Shown: positions 38,565 to 50,000 of the stretch, one piece after another | Position numbering within the stretch: position 1 is the first letter of the stretch | Layout of the letters: every line of letters begins with the position of its first letter | Origin: Macropodus opercularis | Lineage: Eukaryota; Chordata; Actinopteri; Anabantiformes; Osphronemidae | NCBI GenBank assembly: GCA_030770545.1 | Contig: CM061100.1 | Coordinates: 9,886,501-9,950,500 of the forward strand | Reading direction: 5' to 3' | Length of the DNA stretch: 64,000 nt | Notes under the pieces: model-generated | Seen by the model: only the letters and a program-made list of their open reading frames with translations | What the model was told of the DNA's origin: nothing | Database searches by the model: none | Translations under genes and position numbers: made by a program

Positions 38565-40602
38565 GTACAGTATATACACACACTTGTACACGTTCCTACT
38601 CAAAGGAGAAAACCTATATGTCAACATATGGTACACACAGGATGAATTGAGGCAGGATCTGGCATCACGCACACACATCGCAAAAGTGGTTTTCTAATCT
38701 TTCAAGCGTGAGTGTGTGTGTACGAGCCTGACTCCACCCAGCATACAGTATCTCGAGCCCCCTGCTATTGTTTGGTGCTGTTTTTCACTGCTCAGCACTG
38801 TGCCTGAAAGGTTAACTTTAATCCCAAACTAATAACGCAACAAAGTCAGAGCAGAGAATTGATTTTGTGGCGCGATGTTCAACACAAAACCCCGTTTATA
38901 CACGTTTGGTGAAGCGTGTTTGTAATGAAGACTTACAGTAGATGTTTCTGTCAAAATGTGGCCAAATTAAATTTCATGGCTGTAAAACAAGCTAAAGAGC
39001 ATCCTCACATTCACCAGAGCCAAATATGCGTTATTGACGTTTGTTTTTTTTTTCCAACTGCATGTGTTTTTTGGCAGCAGTTGAAGAAAAGCTGCCATCT
39101 GACAGACGCTGTCTATTAAGATCCTCTTTAGCAGTGAACGCTTGGTTTGACTTTCGTTTCAATCTGCCCGCTCTCTGATGTTTGTCTAGCCTGGTTACAG
39201 TGTATTGGCTGACCACCAGCTGTTTTAGCTCTGCACTTTCAAACACATGCTTTAGTCAAATACGTTCAAGGACGTACACTCGTGCATTTGTGCATCCTTT
39301 CACCGGAACTTCCTGCCTATTATGCAGCTGTTTGGTAGATCAGATCTTTTGCACACAGAATAACAGGTTCTCTTTCTGAAGTGTACATTCAGCTATAAAA
39401 TGCTTCTCTCACGCATACTGACTTGCAGTACAGCTCCTTCCACCTTTGCCACTGACTTCATTCTTTTTCATTCCCTCTCATACATTATATTCCTTTGTAT
39501 GAGAAGGCCATAGGGCCCTTCAGGAGAAATGTCCCTGGTTTAATCCTTGACTTCTACACACGCTCACATCCATCCAAAATACAATAATAGAAGAGACACA
39601 ACATGCATCTGATGGTGGAGCGTATAGTTCTTAGGAATACCTTGACATTTAGAAGGCTCAACTGTAATCTGTAATTTCTTGACTCAGAGCAAAATTGTCT
39701 TTGGGGGATTTATTTCACTCGTCACATTCTCAGTGCTAAGCGAACCATGTAACAGACAATGGGCCTGATAGACACACAACACACACAGGTAGGAGCTTCT
39801 GTCTCTTTAGGGCAGTTTTCAAATTGAAGCAATTAGTAATAGCATCTTGTGCATCTATTAACATCATTACCAAAATGCTACCACATACCACTCGTGTTCA
39901 GGCTTTGTTTCATTGCGCTTTATTTTTGGCATTTTTTTAGATAAACCTTGTTTTTTACAGTTACAAGACAAGGACATGTCAGTCATGTGTGTTATTAGTT
40001 TGCAGTTTCAAATTAATGTGCCAAACTAAAGTGTAGTTCGGGTACAGCAACAGTAGACATTAAAGAGACTGTGAGCTTAGGTTACTTACAGCCACTGACA
40101 AAAACAAGATAATAAATAGCTTCTTTAGGGGAAGTGCAGCTGCATGAGAAAGGAGGGAGCAACATGACCAAAACCACACAGGAAATATAAAGGCTTGAGA
40201 AAAAGTCTCAGGTGAGAGCGAGAGAGAGTTACGAGGAACAAACTCTCTACTGGAAGGGCTGAGAGGATGTCAGAAGAATGCAGACCTGCTCCTTCTGGGT
40301 TTGTGGTTGAAATCTGTAGGATTGTACTGTACATTTCACAGTCCAGAGTTTAGACAGTTGCAGAAACCGTGGCTAATCCATTCTATGAGCCATGCCTGTA
40401 AGTGGAAATATAGTATGAACAGTAGTAGCCAGGGCCCAGAGTAACAGCCTGTCTCCTTAATGATATACAGTACAATACAGCGTAATACATGCTCTGCTCC
40501 CTCAAGGATGAACACGAGCATACGGCTCCTGATGGAGGACAGGGTGAACTTGTACACTCACGTTTCATGAAGACGGTAACAGGTAGAATAGTAATAGATG
40601 GA

Positions 40603-40624
40603 GTGTGTGTGTGTGTGTGGGTGT

Positions 40625-40710
<86 letters not shown>

Positions 40711-40711
40711 A
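40603..40711. repeat. Compound (GT)n(GA)n microsatellite
   Basis: A GT array with GGGT variants (40603-40659) switches directly into a GA array (40659-40711). At 109 bp it is the longest simple repeat in the window. Confidence 0.95.
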
Positions 40712-41313
40712 GGGACGTCTGTTTTGAATGAGAGGAGAGTTTGGAGCAGACCGAGAGGCCAAGCTACTGGAATGTCAACAAGCCAGGGAAAAAGCTCAGT
40801 GTAACCATGTGGGCAATGCCCTGCCGACACACACACACACACACACGCACATGCAGACGCGGTAATGCACGTGTGATTTCATAAGCCCGTGCACGCTGGA
40901 TTGGAACAAACACACTCCGCCCCATGGACGAAGCAGCACTAAGATCCACTACTACTGTACCACCGTACAGACTGTGATCAGCGTGCACACAAACGCACAC
41001 GCGCCCTTGCACAAACACAGACCTCCCCCTGTGCTGATACTGTTTGGAGCTGTGATGAGCCGTGTAAAATGAAGAGCAAACATACCTGGATGTCATTACA
41101 GCTAGACTTCAGACAGGCTTATTGCTGGAACAGAGGGGCCTATAATTAACCTGTGTGTGTGTATGTGCACATGTTTTTTATTTGTGCAACTATGTACACA
41201 TACAGTGGCCTTTGCACATTAGTGGAGGGTTTTTCTGGTGTTTATAGTTTTTTGTATTATCAGTAGGGTTTTTGTGGTATGTGCTGTCTTTCTTTGATTC
41301 TGTCCTTCATCCA

Positions 41314-41352
41314 ACCTTCCTACCTTCCTTCTTTCCTTCTTTCCTTCCTTCA
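41314..41352. repeat. (CTTC)n-like tetranucleotide repeat
   Basis: This is an imperfect ccttcctt/ctttcctt array of about 40 bp. Confidence 0.75.
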
Positions 41353-41541
41353 CACAGCCCTCACTTTTCACACTGATTTATAACATGTTTTGACATTCCT
41401 TCTAAGCAGCAACAAAGCCCCTTAATTTCTCCCCTTTGGTTGTCCTGTTGTTACAGATCTGACATCTCCGCATTTCTGTGGTTTCACAGTCTGCTGCGAA
41501 AAGGCCGACCTGTCTGTGGCTCGCGTTGGTGTCTGATAGTA

Positions 41542-41543
<2 letters not shown>

Positions 41544-41575
<32 letters not shown>
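41544..41575. repeat. (GT)16 microsatellite
   Basis: This is a perfect GT array of 32 bp. Confidence 0.95.
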
Positions 41576-41577
<2 letters not shown>

Positions 41578-44500
41578 CACCCAGAGAGAGACAATAAGGA
41601 TACAAATGAAGGTTAATCTGAGATATGGGATCCCTTAACATGCTGGTGCGTCCATGTTGCTCTGGGCCGCTGATGAAGAAGATGATGATGATGCTGTTCA
41701 CTTCCTGCTCTTTCAGGCCTCACCTTTAACGGCCGCAACATAAATAGACGGATGTGTACTGCTTGTGACCCGTGTCGTATTAAAGCACTCGCCTAAGAGA
41801 GAAAGAAAGAAAGCAACGACTTTTGGGTCATTAAGGCAGAAGTCTATTGATTCTGGCTGTGTCTGCTCTCGCTGGTTCTTTCCGCTTGTTATTGACCGTC
41901 CGTTCTTTAGTGTTTCGCCACAGCTGCTGCTTGTGAACTCCACAGCTTATATTTAGTGCATAAGGGGTCGTATTGTAAATAATTCCGTATACGCACGTCT
42001 TGATAAAGACAAAAAGAAGCGAATGTATGCAGTGGTACGTTAGTCTTGGATTATCGCATTCTGGTTGACTCGACTGAGTCCTACCTGCACAGAGCGTAAA
42101 GGTGATGAACAGCCATTTTTCTGAAAACTGGGAACTGGGAATGCCCATTGTTATGCTGTCAGACAGTATGAAGGATATTTTATTCATGCCTGATGTTTGA
42201 ATGTTGTCGTGAAATGAAGATAATCAAGAGAGAATCTGCAAACACTAGGAATTATTGCACACACATAAACTGATTATACATAGAAGAAGAATCCCAGTAA
42301 AACACAAAACACACATTGTTCATTCAGATCTTTATTTGTCTCTTTCTTCAGCACACACTTAAAGACAAAGTTAGACCTCTAACAACTGGACACGTCACAG
42401 TAAAAGACTGTTGCATCCACAGGTCGCTGCTTTTTAGTCTTTCTCTGATCACAAGGTCAGCCTGGATGGAAAGTTGCAGGAAGAATGAAAGCTGCACAAA
42501 CGCTGCAGTTACCGTTGGTTTCCCTCGATCAGGACGTCATCAGTCGTGGAAGTCAAATGCTACCAAAGATTTATGAGGACAACTGGCACTGACTGTTTAC
42601 TAAGACTAAAAACTGGAATGTTGCTGTAGTGCACACTTTTTCTGCTGACTGGCAGAACGTCCAGCTGTTAAGTGAGCGCCGGCGTTTAATGTTTAGGTTT
42701 GACGTTACTTCATTTTCAGCTGATGTTTGAGTATGTGTGTTCTGTTAGTTTAGTTTTTCTGGCTAAAATACACATATACACAGTAACTAGGGAGTCCCAG
42801 CCATTTCAAATTTTACCTCTGTGTTTTCTTATTTTCATAAGTGATGCAATTAGGCAAACAAAATGTTCTTTTTGTCTAGTTTAGATGTCTGGCTTTGATC
42901 TAATGAGCCCTGTTTGTTATGATCATTATTTCTAATCAACATTAGAACGTCCTGCATCAATTAACCTACATTCCTTTGAACTCATTCGCAGTGGAAAGAG
43001 TACCATCCACTTTGTGTCAAGTCCCTTTGAAGTCGGGGTTATTGGAAAGAGAGGCTGGATTGTCATGGAAAATATCTCGCTGGTAATGATTTTCATAGCA
43101 AGCGCTATGTTCGGCATCATTAGTCTTTCTGTGACCAATGACGAGCGTGGAGTGGAGGTAAACTTGAGCATCAAGGCCAAGCAGCAACACTGCGGGCTCC
43201 GCTCCAATTCAAGTAAATCTCTGTGCGTGCACTGCTGGGCTCCTCCAAAAGTATTTACTTTGCACCTCTCTCTCTCTTTTTTTTTTTCTTCTTCGGCACT
43301 TCACAGCGTGCCAGCTGAAGCTCAGGAGAGTGAGCAGTAATCTGTACATTCTCAGCTGCTTGTATTACAGATGTGACAATGTGTGTTGCTGCTGCTGAAC
43401 CTGAAAATAGTTCTAGCCTTGTCACACCCCCTTGTTGTTTTAGTGCGTTTTTCTGTATGGGACTAAACACAAACAAAGAGCAGCTGGACATGCACACGGC
43501 TTAGGAAGTGTGTAATCTGCACACCGTGGCTTGTGTGCATGCCCTCTGTGTATTGCCTGTAATACATGGTTGGAACATTTCCACACAGTCACACGTGATT
43601 GATTGCAGCTCCAGAACTACTCATGTGCGGGTCCCTGGCTTCCTACTAGTACTTGGAAAACAGGCGCACATTCATGGAAAAAAAAAAAATCATTTTTGAA
43701 TTTCACTGAATCTTTGTGGCAACAGGGACATAGCCCAGAGTCTCACCTGGAGTAGTCATGTCAGTCTTTGATCACTGACTCAAATATCAGAAAGAGCAAT
43801 GGTGGGAGCTTGCTGAGGTGGATGCGTACGGAGGTGCATTCCCACTTCGGCCGCTGCATTAAGCCCTTTGACAAACCAGGATAGCTGTTGTTGTAAGCGT
43901 TGGGTGATTGACAGCTACTGTACGGTGGAGAGCATCTGCATAATAGAAACATTTCATACATCCTCTACATTCAACATGTGCCGTTGTCTTAATGTTTCAG
44001 TTGTACCTTGTATTATTAAAAATTCTCCTAAAATCAGACTTTTGATGTGCTATGTTAGATGTTTCGCAGGAGTGGTTTGAAGATCGAGCTTTACTTTTGA
44101 ATATGCAGTTGAAAGAAATGGAAAGAAAAAGCCTGTAGGGTAGGAAAAGTTGAGGCATTGTTTCACAAAAGCATTTCAACAGATGACACAAATTATAATT
44201 CGCTCAACTTCTGTAAGTAGCATATTCACTCTGTAAAATAGATTCTAATTCTTCTGAAAATAATCCCGCCTGTGCCTAAATTACCGTTGAACTCGTTGTG
44301 CGTCGACTTGGCATCCATACTGTACGGTAGCACGGGAAATGGCTTGACCTGGCTTCTGCGTCAAACAGAAAGGCATATAAAAAAAAGTATCTGCTTTATT
44401 CATAATTGGTGCTATAATAACTTTTTTATGAGCGAGACACCTTTATTTCCTGTCTAGAGGGTTTTTCAATATTCAGTGCCACTTCAGTTCTTCTGTCAAG

Positions 44501-46971
44501 GTCATGGTATATTTGCACAGTGTGCCTGTGATGGTGGCAGTAATTTCTGCTGATATTATCTTGGAACCCAGGAATATTGTCATATATTACAGTCCATTAA
44601 TTAAAGGGGTCATTTCTCATCTTTCCCTTCCCTTCTCCGTCTCCCCCTCCACCTACCGTTCACTTTATACTTTGTCTCTTGTCCTTAACTTCCTCCATGT
44701 CCTATACTCTCTGCCATTGCCCTTCCTTGTTCTGCTGCGTTTTTTCTTCTTTATTCATCTGCCCTTTTTTTTACTCGCACTGTTTCCTCTCTGTCTGTCT
44801 GTTTCTTTATTTGGTTTAATAAGTGAGCAGCCTGGTATTAGCGCTGACCTTCAGAGTTTGGCTCTCTGGGAAGCCTTTGGGTGATGTTAGCCATGTTATT
44901 AACCAATAAGATTAGGATTGTGTGGGAGGTTTCTGTAGGCTTATGTGTGATTATCATTATTATACAGTTTTGCCAAAGGGAAGTCAAGCAACGTATTTAT
45001 TAGACACAAGATTTATTATAACAACAGATAATAGCAACCTCATCCTCTTTTTTTATTTCAAAGTTACAGTGGAGCGACTAATGCACTTAATAGCATTTAG
45101 TTCTTTGGTCTAGTTTTTTTTTTTTTTGCTTCTAAAAATGTCATTTACATATTTATTTTGTTTTGGACATACACCAGAACCATTATGGGTTGGAATATTT
45201 AATCATATCTCATTATTCAGGACAACTTGGCTCCTGTGTTTTTCCCAAAAACCAAACAATTACAGTCTCCTGTCAGCCGAGACAGTCAGTCTGGCTAAAG
45301 AAGCCATTGTCGACAACATGATGGGTCAACGAAATATAAATTAGATGTTTAGATTTGGTGTTGTGCACTTTGCTGATATGACAAAAAAAGAGGAACTGCT
45401 CACAGCGAGCAAGACTTTTCTGGTAAGTCAATTTAAAATCCTACCATTTATTTTTAATGGTCAGCAAAAGTACAGGAGCGTGTGCGTTGTTGTCTTTTAA
45501 TGACCTACTAAAGCATGAGAAACAGTATGAACCATTCATAACGAACACAGGCAGAAAAAAGCAGCCAGACACAGATTGCAAGTCAGCCTGAAACCTGTTG
45601 AGACAAACAGATGAAGCAGGATGCTTCTTTCCCACCCCTCACTGTTTTTTTCCCCCTCTCCTCCGCCACCAAACCTCTAGAAGTTTCTGATCAAAGCCGT
45701 GTTATCCAGCTGTCCCACTCCTTTTTGCTCCTTATCCATGTAGCTGACTCCCAGGAATCCATCTCCTATTTCTCATTTCATGATCTCTCTAATCCAGGCT
45801 TGTAAAATATTAACTGTCCTGCTCACTCTCAACAATCCTTCTTCCCTCCTGTGCTTTCCCTCTTCCCTCTAGTTTTTTTTTTCCACTTCTTTCTGTCTTT
45901 TTTGTTGTTAACCCACATCCTCTTATCTTGTTCACTTCCACAAGACAGACATCTAAAGTGTGAAGTATCAATTAACCCCCAGTTGCCTACAAATCTTTCC
46001 GTCTTCTCCAGTGGCTTTCAGCAGCCAAACGATGAGAGCGATGATCAAACTTACACACACACATACACATACACACTGCATGTTGTATGTTTCCATGTGC
46101 AGTGGGACCAAGATAAGATGGCAGGAAGTGGATATATTTGAGAGTTGATGCCCTGACTCATCCACACAAACGCACACACAAACACTCGCACAGCTGCAGC
46201 TGCCTCAGTGCTCAGATGAAAAGAAAGAGGAGGCAAATGTAGAGCAAGAGGGAGAGACTGGATGTTAATCTCTCTGTGGGAAAGAGAGACAGGAGAGGCT
46301 AAAGTGATAACTTAATTCCAAGATGTTTGCGGAGGAAGTGTAGGTGTGAGAGCCTGTGGTGTATTCATGCAAAAAGTATGTGAGTGCATATTTTTATCCA
46401 AGCGTGTTTGTGTTTTGGCACCTGTGTGGCTTGTATGCGTGCGCGTACGCTAAGTGCGGGCCTGCAGAACATCTGTATCAGTGTATTTATATGCGCACGA
46501 CCGTGAAAGTGTCAACAGAAGTTTATTGCCGATACTTATTATGTCGTACAGCAGTTAATCGGATCTCTGTCCTATAAATCGCTCGGGGGATTTAGCATTT
46601 TGCTGTGTCATACCTCGGAAAAATCGGAGGCACCTGCCTAAACAGCTGTGCCGTGTGCTGACTGAGGCAGGAAAAGTCTGCCTGGCTGTAAAACATGATC
46701 AGAAAGAGCACATGTGCAGATTTGTCAGATTCAGATTATTCAGTTTCAGTACTTTTCTTCTTCTTCTTTTGTTTTAATGAATGTATTAATAAGCTATTGC
46801 AGAACCCCACCGGTAGTCCGAAATAATTCATTTAAATTACACTAATATAAAACAGTAAAGTAGCAACCGTCCTGGTTTTTTTTGTTAAAAGACCTAACAC
46901 TCTCAAAGGACGCCCACACCTCTTTTAGCTGGTGTCTCCAATCTGTGCACAATTAACATCTCTCTCTCTGT

Positions 46972-47055
46972 AGGGCCCCAGCTAATGATTACATTCATCA
47001 ACAATTAACCCATACATCATTTTTCAACTAGCTGATTAATGATTAGTGTAAAACT
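46972..47055. repeat. Degenerate copy of a common AT-rich teleost interspersed repeat
   Basis: The segment runs gctaatgattacattcatca, then caattaa, then gctgattaatgattagt. It resembles a frequent fish repeat built from TAATGATTATTTTCAT and GATTAATCGATTAG blocks. The end blocks ctaatgatta and taatgattag are inverted with one mismatch. The match is from memory and the copy is diverged, so the assignment is tentative. Confidence 0.35.
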
Positions 47056-50000
47056 CATCTATCTCAAGTTCACCGCGCCCGATATAATAATTTTGTTGTA
47101 TTTAAATGTGCCAGTAACTTATGACAGTGTGAATAAACAAAGACGGGGCCATAGAACTGAAGCACCTGAATTAATTTTACTGAATGTAATTAAAAATATT
47201 ATTTAAAACAAGCTTGCCAACAGTGGTAACATGTCAGATGTTATGCCGGTAAAGCAGCGGAAAACACGTGTTGGTTCTTTTTGCTTTTGCCTAACACATG
47301 TAATGATTAACATGAAATGCAAAGTACAAAATAGCTTTGGGGCCCTTCACATCTGTAAACACAACCAAATATAGATACAGCGATTGCTGGTCTGATAACA
47401 CTTGTAGCTAAACAAGACTAGTGTGCTGCAGCTCGCGATGACTGCAGTTAGGAATACACTGCGAGCAAAGGCGCTGTAAAAGCAGCAGGGTTGCAGAACC
47501 ACTTTTATTGTAATTGTATCAAAACATTACATTGGTTGTACACAAAGGACAAGGCTGCCCAGGATAAGAGGAAATAAATGAATGCCGCGGATTCTGTGTA
47601 TGAAATAACTGCGCAAATGGTTTTGATGGGTGGCTTTGTTGTTGAGGGGCCAATAAAGAGACAAGTGAAGGTCAAAGGTGGAAGAGAAGTGGATCAGAGG
47701 CTCTGAACAATAGCCCAATCGGGCACTAATGAACCATGTGTGACTCAGTACATCATCTTTCTCTGTTGCTGTGCTCTATGTGCTGCCTAAACCTACATGC
47801 AGTAATTCAGTAGGTGTCCGATCCACCTGTAGCATTACTACTACATCAGCAATCCAGATAAATAGAGACTTTTAACAATATCTACAATCTTTTTTTTGCT
47901 TCATTTTTGTTTTCTTTGCAAAAAAGTTTTCAGTTCCGATTGAAGCAAAATTAGAAAATTGAAAAGAAAAAAAAAATCAATACAAAATACCAAACAAGAT
48001 CGATAACCACTGTTCCACCAATCACTGTTTGGCCGTGTGCGCTTCATTTCTCTGTATCGCTATAAGTAGCCCAGGCAGCATCCAGCATGTGCAGCCACTG
48101 AGTTGAAAAATTTCAAACCTCTGAACCCAAACTGATGATTCTCCAGGGCTTTATCTCTCTGTCAGCCCGTCCAATATTTTACTGTTGGACTTTCAAAAAG
48201 CCACGGCTCCCCTTAGGCATACAAATGCGATTCACAGATAAATGTTCTAGTGAGTTACAGCCTGGTTGGAAAGCCACGAGGTCTCACACGGTCTGAAATG
48301 TTCAGCCAGCGAACCCGCAAGGAGGAATAAGCATTTTCCCAAAGAAACACACACACACGCACACACAGACACAAACTGCCCTTCAACGAATATGCAACTG
48401 TGCAAACTTGTGGATGCACTAACACTATGACAAAGTAAATCAGGATACCAACGCTGAGCTTTGATTTAATCTCATGCTGTGTTGTATCCCAACTTACGAC
48501 TGGTGGTCTACTCTGTAATACCTGCAGAAAAAAATGAGGTGTGTTTAAATTCTCCCAATTCTGTGCTGCTAATTACTAACACGAATAATTGTTCTTAAAT
48601 CACAGGCACTGTCTCAGTTCATTGCATATGAAGTGGTTCAGTAAGCTTTAAGCCAACTTCTCCGTCTAAGTCAATGCGAACACTTCATCATCAGACATTT
48701 GATGATGCTGCAGAGTAAAGGTAGAGCAGTGTCCAGCTGGGTGGCACTCTGTGTTTGAACACGTAATTCTAGCAGTGTTTAATCACCTAATCAAACAGCA
48801 GGGCTACTTGTGCTCATGAATAACTTCTCTGACACTTGCTAATGATAATTTGACCTTAATTGATCTTTGCGGTTGAGTTCCTATTAATCAAGGAGCAAAA
48901 GGCTGAAGACATGGATTTATTACTCTAATATTTTTCACAAACAGTGGAAGAACCATTTCTCTCTTTCTGGTCTTTAAATGGGTTCCATCACGTCACTTCT
49001 GACCTTGACCCTCCTTGTTATTGAACACCCCGATATAGATTCTGACCCAAGTGTATGTCTCACTTAGATGATCGCTTCTGTCAGCTTAACGAAGAAAAGT
49101 GCATGCGATGTTCTGCAGGTCTGTGTATTTAGACCCTTCAGCTTTTTCCCACAGACAGTGAAGAGCGCAGACCAATTTCTAACTCATTTAGAAATTAACA
49201 TTTCTGTGGGTTAAAGAAATTTTTCAAAACCTTAAACGTTTGGCTTCAATTTTCAAATACATTTTTGAGTGAATGAACAGATGCTGGTTGATTCACCGCT
49301 GTGCTGGGTACAATACATCGTTTTCACAATGCGATTACTCTATGAATTAAAGGTGAATGTAATTAACTAGAATTACTGCATCGCTGCCGGCTGGTTTGAA
49401 AGACTTTCTCTTATGGCGTTTTGAATGTTTTGAATCCTTGAGAATGATAACGATGCACAGACAACCCATTTTTGTGCCTGTGGTCATGCTTGGTGCTGAT
49501 GTGGAGACATAATGACATTGGAAACTACTCTACTAATCAAAAGTAATAGTTGCCCTTTTGTATTTGAGTTTTAATTTTAAAATCCCAGAATTTCCTGGAT
49601 AAAATATGGGGACTGATGAAAATTGTGCTCACAGTTAATCAGATGATATTCAAGTGTGAAAAAGGTCTTCACTGTCATTATTTTATCACTCGCATGGCTT
49701 ACTCAATTTCATTCCAGAAAAGCTGCAAATAACTTAAGATATCTAATCTCCTTTTCCTCCAGGAGGGTCCTATGCTTGTTTATTCATTAGAGGCTGCTGG
49801 CATCAACATAAACAAGTAGAATAATAACAGTAAAACCTGAAGCTTTTTGAAGGACATTGATGATTTTCATTCAGATTTGGTTGAGGATAACATTGCCCCA
49901 GCACAGCTCAGAGAGCCGTGTCTATTACCAAGAGATCAATAGCACTTGCACAGAATGTCATTATGGTTATTAGGCCTGCTCGTGTGTATGGTTATGAGGC

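Larger units (their letters stand above)
27288..40602 (+). other. cntfr: cntfr intron, first half
   Basis: The intron begins with the donor gtgagt. It contains an 18-base A run (27635-27652), CA-rich patches (29001-29030), a polypyrimidine block (31472-31735), a CpG-rich spot (32460-32640), and the TG and CA arrays listed separately. No known exon was recognised. An open stretch ending in a splice-donor-like sequence at 28007 is discussed as a finding. Confidence 0.75.
40712..46971 (+). other. cntfr: cntfr intron, middle
   Basis: This stretch contains a CA run (40827-40844), a CTTC-rich patch (41314-41352), a GT array (41544-41575), and pyrimidine-rich blocks (44612-44815 and about 45625-45950). 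A segment open on both strands at 43014-43207 is discussed as a finding. No known exon was recognised. Confidence 0.7.

Noticed and set aside
38272..38678. Minus-strand frames rich in Cys-Val or His-Thr repeats
   Set aside because: They are translations of the CA/TG microsatellite, not proteins.
40558..40842. Minus-strand Ser-Leu and His-Thr repeat frames
   Set aside because: They are translations of the compound GT/GA array.
41193..41225. tacagtggcctttgcac, similar to the end of a Tc1-type transposon
   Set aside because: No matching inverted end or transposase remnant was found downstream, and the similarity is short.
47669..47681. aggtcaaaggtgg, a DR1-like nuclear-receptor site
   Set aside because: It has two mismatches to the consensus and no cluster around it, unlike the site at 25341.
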